Source of the DNA: DASSKA01 sp035690905
GTDB taxonomy: Bacteria; Actinomycetota; Actinomycetes; Propionibacteriales; Nocardioidaceae
DNA length: 26,885 nt
Direction: 5' to 3'
NCBI GenBank assembly: GCA_035690905.1
Contig: DASSKA010000051.1
Coordinates: forward strand, 1 to 26,885
The notes below the pieces were generated by a model. It made no database searches. It was not told the DNA's origin and saw nothing but the letters and a program-made list of their open reading frames with translations. This document shows positions 15,076-23,591 of the stretch, in pieces. The position numbers and the translations under genes are program-made. Numbering within the stretch: the stretch's first letter is position 1; the number at the start of each line of letters is the position of its first letter.

Positions 15076-15738
15076 TCAGCGGGCCGCCGCCTCGGCCAGC
15101 TCGCGCAGCTGGTCGACGGCCCGCGCCGGGGCGTCCGCGCGGAACACGGCGGAGCCGGCCACGAACACGTCCGCGCCGGCCTCGGCGCAGCGGCCGACCG
15201 TCTCGGCGGAGACCCCGCCGTCCACCTGCAGCCACAGCTCGAGGCCGTGCTTGTCGATCAGCTCCTTGGCCCGGCGCACCTTGGGCAGGCAGATGTCGAG
15301 GAAGTCCTGGCCGCCGAAACCGGGCTCGACCGTCATCACCAGCAGCATGTCGAGCTCGGGGAGCAGGTCCTCGTAGGGCTCGACCGGGGTGGCCGGCCGC
15401 AGCGCCATGCCCGCGCGAGCGCCCAGGGCTCGCAGCTCGCGAGCGAGGCGCACCGGCGCGGTCGCCGCCTCGACGTGGAACGTGACCGAGGCGGCCCCCG
15501 CCTCGACGTACGCCGGCGCCCACCGGTCCGGGTCCTCGATCATCAGGTGGCAGTCCATCGGAACCGGGCTGGCGTTCTTCAGCGCCTCCACAACGGGCAG
15601 CCCCACCGTCAGGTTCGGCACGAAGTGGTTGTCCATCACGTCGACGTGCAGCCAGTCGGCGTTGGACACCCGCTCCGCCTCGTCGGCGAGGTGGGCGAAG
15701 TCGCTGGCGAGGATGCTCGGTGCGATCTGGATTCCCAT
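15076..15738 (-). CDS. rpe: Ribulose-phosphate 3-epimerase
   Basis: A 220-residue TIM-barrel epimerase interconverting ribulose 5-phosphate and xylulose 5-phosphate in the pentose phosphate pathway. Catalytic blocks are IAPSILASDF (5-14), HVDVMDNHFVPN (31-42) with the metal-binding His and Asp, DCHLMIEDP (62-70), a metal-binding stretch VMTVEPGFGGQ and LQVDGGV with the second catalytic Asp. ATG 15738 is used; upstream in-frame codons belong to rsmB in another frame. It lies 13 nt after rsmB. Ribulose 5-phosphate is also the substrate of the RibB half of RibBA, a metabolic link to the downstream operon. Confidence 0.97.
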   Translation of the reverse strand: MGIQIAPSILASDFAHLADEAERVSNADWLHVDVMDNHFVPNLTVGLPVVEALKNASPVPMDCHLMIEDPDRWAPAYVEAGAASVTFHVEAATAPVRLARELRALGARAGMALRPATPVEPYEDLLPELDMLLVMTVEPGFGGQDFLDICLPKVRRAKELIDKHGLELWLQVDGGVSAETVGRCAEAGADVFVAGSAVFRADAPARAVDQLRELAEAAAR

Positions 15739-15751
15739 GGCGGTCCCGATC

Positions 15752-17131
15752 CTAGTGGTCGTCGCCGCGGCGCAGCAGCGCGAAGAACATCGCATCGGTC
15801 TGCTGGCGGTGCGGCCAGAGCTGCACGGTCCCCGGCAGCGGCATCCGCTCGGGGCGCAGGTCCGGCACCTCGTCGAACAGCGGTGCCGCGTCCTCGAGCC
15901 GGACGTCCTCACGGTCGGCGAGCACCCGCTGGACCACCTCGGTGGTCTCGGCCAGCACGGGGGTGCACGTCGCATAGCCGACCAGTCCGCCCGGCCGCAC
16001 CGCGTCCAGGGCGCTGGTGAGCAGCGCGGCCTGCAGCGGCACCAGGGACGTCCGGTCTTCCCGGCTGCGCCGCCACCGCGCCTCGGGCCGGCGCCGCAAC
16101 GCACCCAGTCCCGAGCACGGTGCGTCGACGAGGACCCGGTCGAAGCTCTCCGGTCGCCAGGCCGGCCGCGTCCCGTCGGCCGCCACCACGCCGAGGAGCC
16201 CGGCCCCGCTCACGGCGCCGCGCACCAGCGCCGCACGGTGCGGCAGCCGTTCGGCGGCGAGCAGCCTCGCCCCCCGGCTGGCCGCCAGCGCGGCCAGCAG
16301 CGCCGCCTTGCCGCCCGGGCCCGCGCACAGGTCCAGCCACCGCTCGTCGGTCCCCTCGAGGCCGGCCCGGGCCACGGCGAGCGCGATCAGCTGCGAGCCC
16401 TCGTCCTGCACACCGGCGCGCCCCTGTGCCACCGCGGGCACCGCGGCCGGGTCGCCGCCGGCCAGCACAGCGGCGTACGGCGAGCGCCCGGTGGGCTCGG
16501 CTCCGGCCGCCGCCAGCTCGTCCACGCTGCACAGCCCGGGCCGGGCCACCAAGGTGACCCGCGGCGGCAGGTTGTCGGCACGGAGCAGCTCCTCCAGCTC
16601 CCCTCCGGCGTCCTCGGCCTGCAGCGCGGCGGCCAGCTCCTCCACCACCCAGCCCGGGTGGGACCAGGTCACCGCGGCGTGCCCCACCGGGTCGTCGCGC
16701 CGGTCGGGAGCCACCCGGCCGAGCCACTCGTCGAGATCGTGCTGCGCCATCCTGCGGAGCACGGCGTTGGCCAGGCCGGACGGACCCCGGCCCAGGCGGG
16801 TGCGCACCAGGTCCACGGTGGTGGCCACCGCGGCATGCGCGGGCACCCGCATCTGCAGCACCTGGTGGGTGCCCAGCCGGAGCGCGTCCAGCAGCCCCGG
16901 CTGGAGCCGGTCCAGCGGCTGCCTCACCAGCGTGGCCAGGATCGCGTCGTAGCTGCCCTGGTGGCGGACGGTCCCGGCGACGAGCGCGGTGGTGAACGCC
17001 GCGTCCCGGCCGGTGATGCCTCGCGACCGCAGCAGCGACGGCAGCAGCAGGTTGGCGTAGGCGTCCTGCTCCCGGACGGCCGTCAGCACGTCGTACGCCG
17101 CGGCGCGTGCCGGGTCGACGCGCGGGCTCAT
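15752..17131 (-). CDS. rsmB: 16S rRNA m5C967 methyltransferase (RsmB/Sun)
   Basis: A 459-residue RNA cytosine-5 methyltransferase. The N-terminal NusB-like RNA-binding domain covers about 5-135 and the Rossmann methyltransferase domain 180-455. The AdoMet loop is DLCAGPGGK (267-275). The two catalytic cysteines lie in DAPCSG (C339) and YATC (C389, where many homologues have YSTC). The ATG at 17131 overlaps the fmt stop; an upstream in-frame ATG 20 codons earlier would put a poorly conserved tail inside fmt. The order def-fmt-rsmB-rpe is conserved in actinobacteria. Confidence 0.95.
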   Translation of the reverse strand: MSPRVDPARAAAYDVLTAVREQDAYANLLLPSLLRSRGITGRDAAFTTALVAGTVRHQGSYDAILATLVRQPLDRLQPGLLDALRLGTHQVLQMRVPAHAAVATTVDLVRTRLGRGPSGLANAVLRRMAQHDLDEWLGRVAPDRRDDPVGHAAVTWSHPGWVVEELAAALQAEDAGGELEELLRADNLPPRVTLVARPGLCSVDELAAAGAEPTGRSPYAAVLAGGDPAAVPAVAQGRAGVQDEGSQLIALAVARAGLEGTDERWLDLCAGPGGKAALLAALAASRGARLLAAERLPHRAALVRGAVSGAGLLGVVAADGTRPAWRPESFDRVLVDAPCSGLGALRRRPEARWRRSREDRTSLVPLQAALLTSALDAVRPGGLVGYATCTPVLAETTEVVQRVLADREDVRLEDAAPLFDEVPDLRPERMPLPGTVQLWPHRQQTDAMFFALLRRGDDH

Positions 17132-18054
17132 CCGAAGGCCGCCCCGGCGTCCAGGCGCACCCCGCGGGCCCAGTCCGCCGCCGGCATCCACCGCTTCCCC
17201 GTGGGCTTGACCTCGCCGAGCAGCACCGGCCGGCCCGCGGTGCCCACCCGGATCTGCTGCTTGGACACCTCCAGCTCGCCGGGCGGCAGCGGGTCGCCGT
17301 CCGCGTCGATGAGCACCGGTCCTACACCGACGCGCTGTCCGTCGAGGCTGGTCCAGGCGCCGGGCGCCGGGGTGCAGGCGCGGATCCGCCGGTCCACCGC
17401 CTGAGCGGGTGCCGCCCAGTCGACGCGGGCATCCTCGACGCGGATCTTCGGGGCGAGGCTGACCCCGTCGGCCGGCTGCTCGCGGGCCTCCAGAGTGCCG
17501 TCCTCGATGCCGTCGAGGGTGGCCACCAGCAGCCGGGCGCCGGCCTCGGCGAGCCGGCCGAGCAGGTCCCCGCTGGTGTCGGTGGGCCGCACGGCCTCGG
17601 TGAGCACGCCGTACGTCGGGCCGGCGTCCAGCTCGCGGACGATCCGGAACGTGGTCGCACCAGTGATCTCGTCTCCGGCGAGCAGCGCGTGCTGCACCGG
17701 CGCGGCCCCGCGCCAGGCAGGCAGCAGCGAGAAGTGCAGGTTCACCCAGCCGTGTCGGGGGATGTCGAGAGCGGACTGCGGCAGCAGGGCGCCGTAGGCG
17801 ACGACCGGGCAGCAGTCCGGGCGCAACGCGGTCAGCTCCTGCTGGAACCGCGGGTCGCTGGGCCGCTCCGGCTTGAGGACGGGTACCTCGAAGCGGGCGG
17901 CGTGCTCGGCGACCGGTGACGGAGTGAACCGCCGGCCGCGGCCGGACCGGGCGTCCGGCCGGGTGACCACGCCGACGAGCTCGTGGCGGCTGGCAGCCAC
18001 GGCGTCCAGGGCCGGCACCGCGGTGTCCGGGGTGCCGGCGAACACAACGCGCAC
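17128..18054 (-). CDS. fmt: Methionyl-tRNA formyltransferase
   Basis: A 308-residue enzyme that formylates initiator Met-tRNA using 10-formyl-tetrahydrofolate. The N-terminal formyltransferase domain starts RVVFAGTPDTAVPALDAV. The catalytic triad is visible as Asn105 and His107 in WVNLHFSLLPAWRGAAPVQ and Asp143 in VRELDAGP. The C-terminal tRNA-binding barrel follows from about 205. The GTG start shares one base with the def TAG stop (TAGTG), so def and fmt, which act on opposite ends of the same formyl cycle, are coupled. Confidence 0.97.
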   Translation of the reverse strand: MRVVFAGTPDTAVPALDAVAASRHELVGVVTRPDARSGRGRRFTPSPVAEHAARFEVPVLKPERPSDPRFQQELTALRPDCCPVVAYGALLPQSALDIPRHGWVNLHFSLLPAWRGAAPVQHALLAGDEITGATTFRIVRELDAGPTYGVLTEAVRPTDTSGDLLGRLAEAGARLLVATLDGIEDGTLEAREQPADGVSLAPKIRVEDARVDWAAPAQAVDRRIRACTPAPGAWTSLDGQRVGVGPVLIDADGDPLPPGELEVSKQQIRVGTAGRPVLLGEVKPTGKRWMPAADWARGVRLDAGAAFG

Positions 18055-18599
18055 TACAGCCCCAGGCCGTTGGTGGGGTGCGGGGAGACCATCACGCGGG
18101 GCGGCCGCTCGCCGAACCACTCGGCCTCCCTGATGGCCCGCATCGCCGCCTTGCGCGCCTCGCGGTCCAGCCGGTCGACGAACAGCACCCCGTCGAGGTG
18201 GTCGGTCTCGTGCTGCAGCGCCCGGGCGAGCAGGTCGGATCCCTCGACGGTGACCGGCTCGCCGTGCAGGTCGAAGCCCTTGGCGACCGTGAAACGGGCC
18301 CGCCGGCAGTCCACCGTGATGTCCGGGATGGACAGGCAGCCCTCGGGGCCGATCTGCTCCTCCTCCGACAGGTCGAGGGTCGGGTTCACCAGGTGACCGA
18401 CCTGCCCGTCGACGTACCAGGTGAACACCCGCAGCCCGACGCCGATCTGCGGCGCGGCCAGGCCGGCGCCGGGCGCCTCCAGCATCGTGTCGGTGAGGTC
18501 CTCGACGAGGCGCCGCAGCTCCTTGTCGAAGTCGGTGACCGGGGCCGCGGGGGTGCGCAGGACCGGGTCGCCGAACAGCCGGATGGGCTGGATTGCCAC
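18054..18599 (-). CDS. def: Peptide deformylase
   Basis: A 181-residue metalloenzyme that removes the N-formyl group from new proteins. All three family motifs are present: GAGLAAPQ (44-51), EGCLS (86-90) with the metal Cys88, and HETDH (130-134) with the two metal histidines and the catalytic Glu131. The GTG start at 18599 has AGGAG about 9 nt upstream. The gene lies 82 nt after priA and overlaps fmt by one base. Confidence 0.97.
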   Translation of the reverse strand: MAIQPIRLFGDPVLRTPAAPVTDFDKELRRLVEDLTDTMLEAPGAGLAAPQIGVGLRVFTWYVDGQVGHLVNPTLDLSEEEQIGPEGCLSIPDITVDCRRARFTVAKGFDLHGEPVTVEGSDLLARALQHETDHLDGVLFVDRLDREARKAAMRAIREAEWFGERPPRVMVSPHPTNGLGL

Positions 18600-18626
18600 G
18601 TTGTTCCACTCCTGCGTACGACGGGT

Positions 18627-18649
18627 GGGCGGCGGGTCGGTCGCCGCCC
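18627..18649 (-). terminator. GC hairpin between priA and def
   Basis: A perfect 8-bp stem GGGCGGCG / CGCCGCCC with a 7-nt loop sits 33 nt after the priA stop and about 27 nt before the def start. There is no T-run. It may end or weaken transcription from priA, or protect the downstream message; the role is inferred. Confidence 0.35.
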
Positions 18650-18681
18650 CGGTGCGTCGGCCAGTCTACGGAAGCGGGTCG

Positions 18682-20766
18682 CTACTCCAGGCCGACCGGG
18701 TCGACGTGCACCCGGACCGGTGCGAGCTTGCGGGCGGCGCGCAGCGCCTGCATCTCGCGCAGCGCCTCCGACAGCGCGGAGCCGTGGGCGCGGGGCACCC
18801 GGACCACCACCCGCGCCTGGCCGGCGGTCTCCGCCCCTCGGGCCGGCACCGGCCCCGGCCCGAGCACCTCCGCGGCCGCGGGCAGCCGCAATCCGCCGAG
18901 CGCCTGCTCCACGTCGGCGTCGGCGCCGGTCACGGTCACCAGCCGGGATGCCGGCGGCAGGTGCGCGGACCGGCGCTCGGCCATCTCCCGGCGGGTGAAG
19001 CCGCCGGGGTCCCACCGGACCAGCGCCTGCAGGGACGGGGTGGCCGGGTCCCCGACGGCGATCACGCGGCCGCCCTGGGACGCCGGTCGGGCCAGCGCGG
19101 CGGCGTTCAGCCAGCGGCGCAGGGACTCCTCGCCGACTCGGAGGTCGGGACGGGCCAGCATCAGCCAGGTGTCCAGCAGCGCGACACAGGCGTAGCCGCC
19201 CTCCGCGACCGGCTCGGCGCCCGGCGTGGCCACCACCAGGGCGCTCTCCGGCCCGACCCGGTCCAGCACCCGCTCGCCCGCCGAGCTGCGAACCGGTGCC
19301 CCCGGGAAGGCCCGGCCGATCTCCTCGGCGGTGCGTCCTTCGCCGAGCGCCGGCGCGCGCAGCCCGTGGCCCCCACACACCGGGCACGCCCAGGCCGGCC
19401 GCTCGGTTGCGCACCAGCGGCAGGTCGGCGGGGTGTGCGCGGTGGGCAGCCAGAGCGGGCCGGTGCACGCCGTGCAGCGGGCCGGTGTCCGGCAGCGGTC
19501 GCAGGCCAGGCTGCTGACGTAGCCGCGGCGCGGGGTCTGCAGCAGCACCGGCCCGTGCTCGAGGCCGTCGCGGATGGCGTCGTAGGCGCTGCGCGGCAGC
19601 CGGGCCATCCTGGCCCCGGGATCGCGCTCGAGCTCGCGGTCGGTGGCCCCGGTGATGACCACGCGCGGGGCCCGCTCACGGAGCAGCGCGCGGTCGGGGG
19701 CCAGCGGGCGGGCCCAGCCGGTGTCGAGGAGGTACTCGCTCTCCACGGTGCGCGCGAAGCCGCCGATCAGCGCCGCACAGTGCTGCTCCTCGGCGCGCAG
19801 CAGGAGCACCTCTCTGGTGTGCGGGTACGGCGCACGTGGCTCGGCGAACAGGTCGTCCCCGTCGTCCCAGATGGCCACCAGGCCCAGGTTGTGGACGGGG
19901 GCGAAGGCGGCCGCCCGCGTGCCGACCACGACACGCACCGCCCCCCGTCGTACCGCCAGGAAGGCGCGGTAGCGGGCCGCGGGACCGAGGTCGGCGGTGA
20001 GCACCACGTGGCGGTCCGGGCCGAGCACCTCGGTCAGCGCAGCGTCCACCGGATCCACGTCGCGCCGGTCGGGCACGCACAACAGCGCTCCGCGACCGGA
20101 GCGTTCGGCGGCGGCTGCGGCCTGGGCGAGCGCTTCCGGCCACGTCGGGCCGGGGAGCGCGGTCCACACCGCCCGGGGGATGCCCCCGTCGGCCAGGCTG
20201 CGAAGGTACGCCGCGCCGTCCCGGTAGGCGTCCCAGGCCTGCCCGCCCTCCGTCTGCTCGGTCGCCGGCATGGCCGGGCGGGAAGGCCGCTTCTCCGTCG
20301 TGGCGTGCCGCTTCGGCACCGCCAGCCGCAGCACGTCGGAGCGGGTGCCGGCGTACCTGGCGGCGAGCGTCCCGCTCAGTCTCGCGATCTCCGGCGCGAG
20401 CACCGGCTCGGGGCTGACCGCCCGGGCGAGCGGCGCGAGGCGGCCGGCGTGCTCGCTCTCCTCGACGCGCTCCAGGACGTACCCGTCCACGAGCTGGCCC
20501 GCGAACCGGACCCGGACGCGGCAGCCGTCGGTCACCTGCTCGTGCATGGTCGCCGGGACCAGGTAGTCGAACGGCCGGTCCAGGTGGGCGAGCGGCACGT
20601 CGACCAGCACCCGCGCCACCGGACGCTCGGGTGCCCGCTCCACAGTCCGCTTCGGCCGCTCCCGCCCCTTCTGCTCAGCGGCCTTCTTCGCCTGCCGGGC
20701 ACGAGCACGGGCCAGCTCGGGCAGCAGCGCCAGCTGCCCGTCCTCCTCGCGCTCGTCCTCGGCCAC
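18682..20766 (-). CDS. priA: PriA-like primosomal protein without helicase motifs
   Basis: A 694-residue PriA homologue for replication restart. The 3'-DNA-binding domain is at about 50-150 (VLVDVPLAHLDRPFDYLVP). The zinc-binding insert is complete, with eight cysteines at 422, 425, 431, 434, 449, 452, 461 and 464. The ATPase motifs are not: the Walker A position reads PGPTWPEA (205-212) with no GKT, and the DEEH box position reads WDDGDD (300-305). This loss is known for actinobacterial PriA proteins, which probably act as loading platforms. The N-terminal 50 residues are charged and low-complexity. The start is GTG at 20766 with GAGAG upstream. Confidence 0.93.
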   Translation of the reverse strand: MAEDEREEDGQLALLPELARARARQAKKAAEQKGRERPKRTVERAPERPVARVLVDVPLAHLDRPFDYLVPATMHEQVTDGCRVRVRFAGQLVDGYVLERVEESEHAGRLAPLARAVSPEPVLAPEIARLSGTLAARYAGTRSDVLRLAVPKRHATTEKRPSRPAMPATEQTEGGQAWDAYRDGAAYLRSLADGGIPRAVWTALPGPTWPEALAQAAAAAERSGRGALLCVPDRRDVDPVDAALTEVLGPDRHVVLTADLGPAARYRAFLAVRRGAVRVVVGTRAAAFAPVHNLGLVAIWDDGDDLFAEPRAPYPHTREVLLLRAEEQHCAALIGGFARTVESEYLLDTGWARPLAPDRALLRERAPRVVITGATDRELERDPGARMARLPRSAYDAIRDGLEHGPVLLQTPRRGYVSSLACDRCRTPARCTACTGPLWLPTAHTPPTCRWCATERPAWACPVCGGHGLRAPALGEGRTAEEIGRAFPGAPVRSSAGERVLDRVGPESALVVATPGAEPVAEGGYACVALLDTWLMLARPDLRVGEESLRRWLNAAALARPASQGGRVIAVGDPATPSLQALVRWDPGGFTRREMAERRSAHLPPASRLVTVTGADADVEQALGGLRLPAAAEVLGPGPVPARGAETAGQARVVVRVPRAHGSALSEALREMQALRAARKLAPVRVHVDPVGLE

Positions 20767-20814
20767 GGGGTCAGTCTCTCAGCGCCGTCCGACATCCGCG
20801 CCGGCCCTCCACAG

Positions 20815-20946
20815 CCGCCGAGTGGTCAGTCCGGTCCCGTCGAAAGGTCAGTCCGGCCCCGTCGAAAGGTCAGTCCGCCGAAAGGTCAGTCCGTCGAAAG
20901 GTCAGTCCGGCCCCGTCGAAAGGTCAGTCCGCCGAGTGGTCAGTCC
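20815..20946. repeat. Seven-copy GGTCAGTCC direct-repeat array
   Basis: In the 301-base gap between priA and metK the nonamer GGTCAGTCC occurs seven times, at 20824, 20846, 20868, 20884, 20900, 20922 and 20938. The spacing is 22, 22, 16, 16, 22 and 16 bp. The short unit differs from the long one by a missing 6-bp GC-rich segment, and most units end in CGAAA. An 18-bp sequence CCGCCGAGTGGTCAGTCC opens (20815-20832) and closes (20929-20946) the array. A degenerate copy (GGTCAGTCT) lies at 20769-20777 next to the priA start. There are no unique spacers, so it is not a CRISPR. Function is unknown. Confidence 0.9.
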
Positions 20947-20977
20947 CGTCCGGGGTGCGCCTCGACCGGCCGCTGCT

Positions 20978-21013
20978 GCGTCCCTTTACCAGGGTCCCCT
21001 GGTAAAGGGACGC
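20978..21013. terminator. 17-bp-arm inverted repeat downstream of metK, likely terminator
   Basis: Two perfectly complementary 17-base arms (left arm GCGTCCCTTTACCAGGG) flank a 2-base TC centre. RNA from either strand would form a very stable hairpin. It lies 55-90 nt after the metK stop and so probably ends the pyr-to-metK transcript. There is no T-run. Its symmetry also fits a dispersed palindromic repeat element. Confidence 0.6.
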
Positions 21014-21015
21014 TG

Positions 21016-21037
21016 CCCATGGTGAATTCACCGTGGG
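21016..21037. repeat. Palindrome centred on GGTGAATTCACC
   Basis: The 12-bp perfect palindrome GGTGAATTCACC (21021-21032) is extended on both sides by CCCA/TGGG with one mismatched pair, giving 22 bp of near-perfect dyad. It lies 3 bp from the preceding inverted repeat and 31 bp after the metK stop. It could be part of the same terminator or a protein-binding site; I cannot tell which. Confidence 0.6.
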
Positions 21038-21067
21038 GAGCAGGCCGTTTCCATGGGAAGTTCGAGG

Positions 21068-22261
21068 TCAGAGGCCGGCGGCGGCACGCAACGCGTCGAC
21101 CCGGTCGGTGCGCTCCCAGGTGAACTCGGGCAGCTCGCGGCCGAAGTGGCCGTAGGCGGCCGTCTTGACGTAGATCGGCCGCAGCAGGTCGAGGTCGCGG
21201 ATGATCGCGGCCGGCCGCAGGTCGAACACGTCGAGGACCGCCTTCTCGATGGTGTCCGAGGAGACCTTCTCGGTGCCGAAGCAGTCCACGTAGAAGCCGA
21301 CCGGGTGGGCCCTGCCGATCGCGTAGGCGACCTGCACCTCGCACTTGCGGGCCAGCCCCGCGGCCACCACGTTCTTGGCCACCCAGCGCATCGCGTAGCA
21401 CGCCGAGCGGTCCACCTTCGAGGGGTCCTTGCCGGAGAACGCGCCTCCACCGTGGCGGGCCATCCCGCCATAGGTGTCGATGATGATCTTGCGGCCGGTC
21501 AGCCCGGCATCGCCCATCGGGCCGCCGATCTCGAACCGTCCGGTCGGGTTCACCAGCAGCCGGTACCCGTCGTAGGGAATGTCGAAGGCGGACAGCACCG
21601 GCTCGACGACGTGGCGCCGGATGTCCGGGGAGAGCATCTCGTCGAGGCTGATGTCCTTGGCGTGCTGGGTGGAGACCACGACGGTGTCCACCCGGGTCGG
21701 CCGGTCCTGCTCGTCGTACTCGATGGTCACCTGCGTCTTGCCGTCCGGGCGGAGGTACGGCATCGTGCCGTCCTTGCGGACCTGGGAGAGCCGCTCGGCG
21801 AGCCGGTGCGCGATGGTGATCGGCAGCGGCATCAGCTCGGGGGTCTCGTCGCAGGCGTAGCCGAACATCAGCCCCTGGTCACCGGCGCCCTGCCTGTCGA
21901 GGTCGTCGACGAGCTCCCCGCTGCGCCCCTCGTAGGCGGTGTCCACGCCCTGGGCGATGTCGGGCGACTGCGAGCCGATGGCCACCTGCACTCCGCAGGA
22001 CCAGCCGTCGAAGCCCTTGTTGGAGGAGTCGTAGCCAATGTCGAGCACCCGGTCGCGCACCAGCTGGGCGATCGGGGCGTACGCCTCCGTGGTCACCTCA
22101 CCGGCCACCACCACCAGCCCGGTGGTCACCAGGGTCTCCACGGCCACCCGGCTGTGCGGGTCGTTGGCGAGCAGGGCGTCGAGCACCGTGTCGCTGATCT
22201 GGTCGGCGATCTTGTCCGGATGTCCCTCGGTCACCGACTCGGAGGTGAACAGTCGTCCCAC
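21068..22261 (-). CDS. metK: S-adenosylmethionine synthetase
   Basis: A 397-residue methionine adenosyltransferase, making S-adenosylmethionine from methionine and ATP. Motifs are GHPDK (13-17) with the catalytic His14, GAGDQGLMFGYA, and the P-loop-like GGGAFSGKDPSKVDRS. The GTG at 22261 is chosen because the protein then begins MGRLFTSESVTEGHPDK, as homologues do, with AGGG about 9 nt upstream. The in-frame ATG at 22297 would add 12 unusual residues. The 84-bp gap to coaBC shows no SAM riboswitch. Its product supplies RsmB encoded downstream. Confidence 0.97.
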   Translation of the reverse strand: MGRLFTSESVTEGHPDKIADQISDTVLDALLANDPHSRVAVETLVTTGLVVVAGEVTTEAYAPIAQLVRDRVLDIGYDSSNKGFDGWSCGVQVAIGSQSPDIAQGVDTAYEGRSGELVDDLDRQGAGDQGLMFGYACDETPELMPLPITIAHRLAERLSQVRKDGTMPYLRPDGKTQVTIEYDEQDRPTRVDTVVVSTQHAKDISLDEMLSPDIRRHVVEPVLSAFDIPYDGYRLLVNPTGRFEIGGPMGDAGLTGRKIIIDTYGGMARHGGGAFSGKDPSKVDRSACYAMRWVAKNVVAAGLARKCEVQVAYAIGRAHPVGFYVDCFGTEKVSSDTIEKAVLDVFDLRPAAIIRDLDLLRPIYVKTAAYGHFGRELPEFTWERTDRVDALRAAAGL

Positions 22262-22345
22262 TGGTGCGATCCCTCTCCCCGCGTCGGCACGACGCATCCG
22301 TGGCTGTGTACGCCTAGAACGATAGCCGGGTACGACGGTTGCAGG

Positions 22346-23584
22346 TCAGCGGGTCTCGAACCGGGACACCACCGCGTCCCAGATCCGGTGGGCGAGCTCC
22401 TGCTTGGACCCCCGCGGCACGGTGACCGCCCCACCCGACCGGTCCAGGATGACCGCCTCGTTGTGCTCGCTGCCGAACACCGCTCCCCCGCTGACGTCGT
22501 TGACGACCAGCAGGTCGCAGCCCTTGCGGGCCAGCTTGGCGCGGGCGTGGTCGAGCACCGTGCGGGACTCGTCGCCGGTCTCGGCGGCGAAGCCGACCAC
22601 CACGGTCCGGGGGGTCGGCCGGTCGGCGGAGAGCTCGGCGAGCACGTCGGGGGTGGTGCGCAGCTGCAGCGCCGGAGCCGTCCCGTCGTGCTGCTTCTTG
22701 ATCTTGGAGCCGCTCACGGCACTGGGCGCGAAGTCGGCGGGCGCCGCGGCCATCACCACCGCATCGGCATCCGCAGCGGCGGCGAGCAGCGCCTCGCGCA
22801 GCTGCTCGGTGGTCTCCACGCGGACCACCTTGGCGCCGGCCGGGTCCGGCAGCGTGACGTTGGCGGCGACGACCGTCACCTCCGCGCCGCGGGCGACCGC
22901 CGCCCGGGCGAGCGCGTAGCCCTGCCGGCCGGAGGACCGGTTGCCCAGGAACCGGACCGGATCGAGGTACTCCCGGGTGCCGCCGGCGCTCACCACCACC
23001 CGGCAGCCCGCCAGGTCGGCCCCGGCGGCGCCGTCGGCCCGGGCGAGCACGTCGCGGGCCACCTCGAAGATCTCGTCCGGCTCGGGCAGCCGGCCCTTGC
23101 CGGTGTCCACCCCGGTCAGCCGGCCCTCGGCCGGCTCCAACACCAGCGCCCCGCGGCGGCGCAGGGTGGCCACGTTGTCCACGGTGGCCGGGTGCTCCCA
23201 CATCTCGGTGTGCATGGCCGGGGCGAACAGCACCGGGCACCGCGCGGTGAGCAGCGTGTTGGTCAGCAGGTCGTCGGCCAGCCCGTGCGCGGCCCGCGCC
23301 AGCAGGTCCGCGGTGGCCGGGGCCACCACGACCAGGTCGGCGGAGCGGCCCAGCCGCACGTGGGGCACCTCGTGCGCGGAGTCCCAGACCTCGCTCGCCA
23401 CAGGGTTGCCGGACAGCGCCGCCCAGGTCGGGGCACCGACGAACTCCAGCGCGGCGGCGGTGGGTACGACGGTGACCCGGTGCCCGGACTCGGTGAACCG
23501 GCGCAGCAGCGCGCAGGCCTTGTAGGCGGCGATGCCGCCTCCGACGCCGAGCACGACGTGACGGCGGCCGTCCGGGCTGGCCAC
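22346..23584 (-). CDS. coaBC: Bifunctional phosphopantothenoylcysteine decarboxylase / synthetase
   Basis: A 412-residue fusion carrying two steps of coenzyme A synthesis. The N-terminal CoaC flavoprotein (about 1-185) has GVGGGIAAYKA, the active-site His75 and PAMHTEMW (122-129), the actinobacterial form of the PxMNxxMW motif. The C-terminal CoaB synthetase (about 190-412) starts CRVVVSAGGTREYLDPVRF, with GNRSSGRQG and the KIKK stretch that binds the phosphopantothenate/CTP intermediate. GTG 23584 lies 7 nt after rpoZ, so translation is probably coupled. Confidence 0.96.
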   Translation of the reverse strand: MASPDGRRHVVLGVGGGIAAYKACALLRRFTESGHRVTVVPTAAALEFVGAPTWAALSGNPVASEVWDSAHEVPHVRLGRSADLVVVAPATADLLARAAHGLADDLLTNTLLTARCPVLFAPAMHTEMWEHPATVDNVATLRRRGALVLEPAEGRLTGVDTGKGRLPEPDEIFEVARDVLARADGAAGADLAGCRVVVSAGGTREYLDPVRFLGNRSSGRQGYALARAAVARGAEVTVVAANVTLPDPAGAKVVRVETTEQLREALLAAAADADAVVMAAAPADFAPSAVSGSKIKKQHDGTAPALQLRTTPDVLAELSADRPTPRTVVVGFAAETGDESRTVLDHARAKLARKGCDLLVVNDVSGGAVFGSEHNEAVILDRSGGAVTVPRGSKQELAHRIWDAVVSRFETR

Positions 23585-23591
23585 GGCAGGC

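Noticed and set aside
20815..20946. CRISPR array
   Set aside because: Units are only 16 or 22 bp, with no unique spacers and no cas genes nearby.
22262..22345. SAM riboswitch before metK
   Set aside because: The 84-bp gap lacks the conserved SAM aptamer cores and is too short for a full SAM-I element with leader.
22346..23584. CoaC active-site defect (PAMH instead of PAMN)
   Set aside because: PAMHTEMW is the form I know from mycobacterial CoaBC, so it is a lineage feature, not damage.
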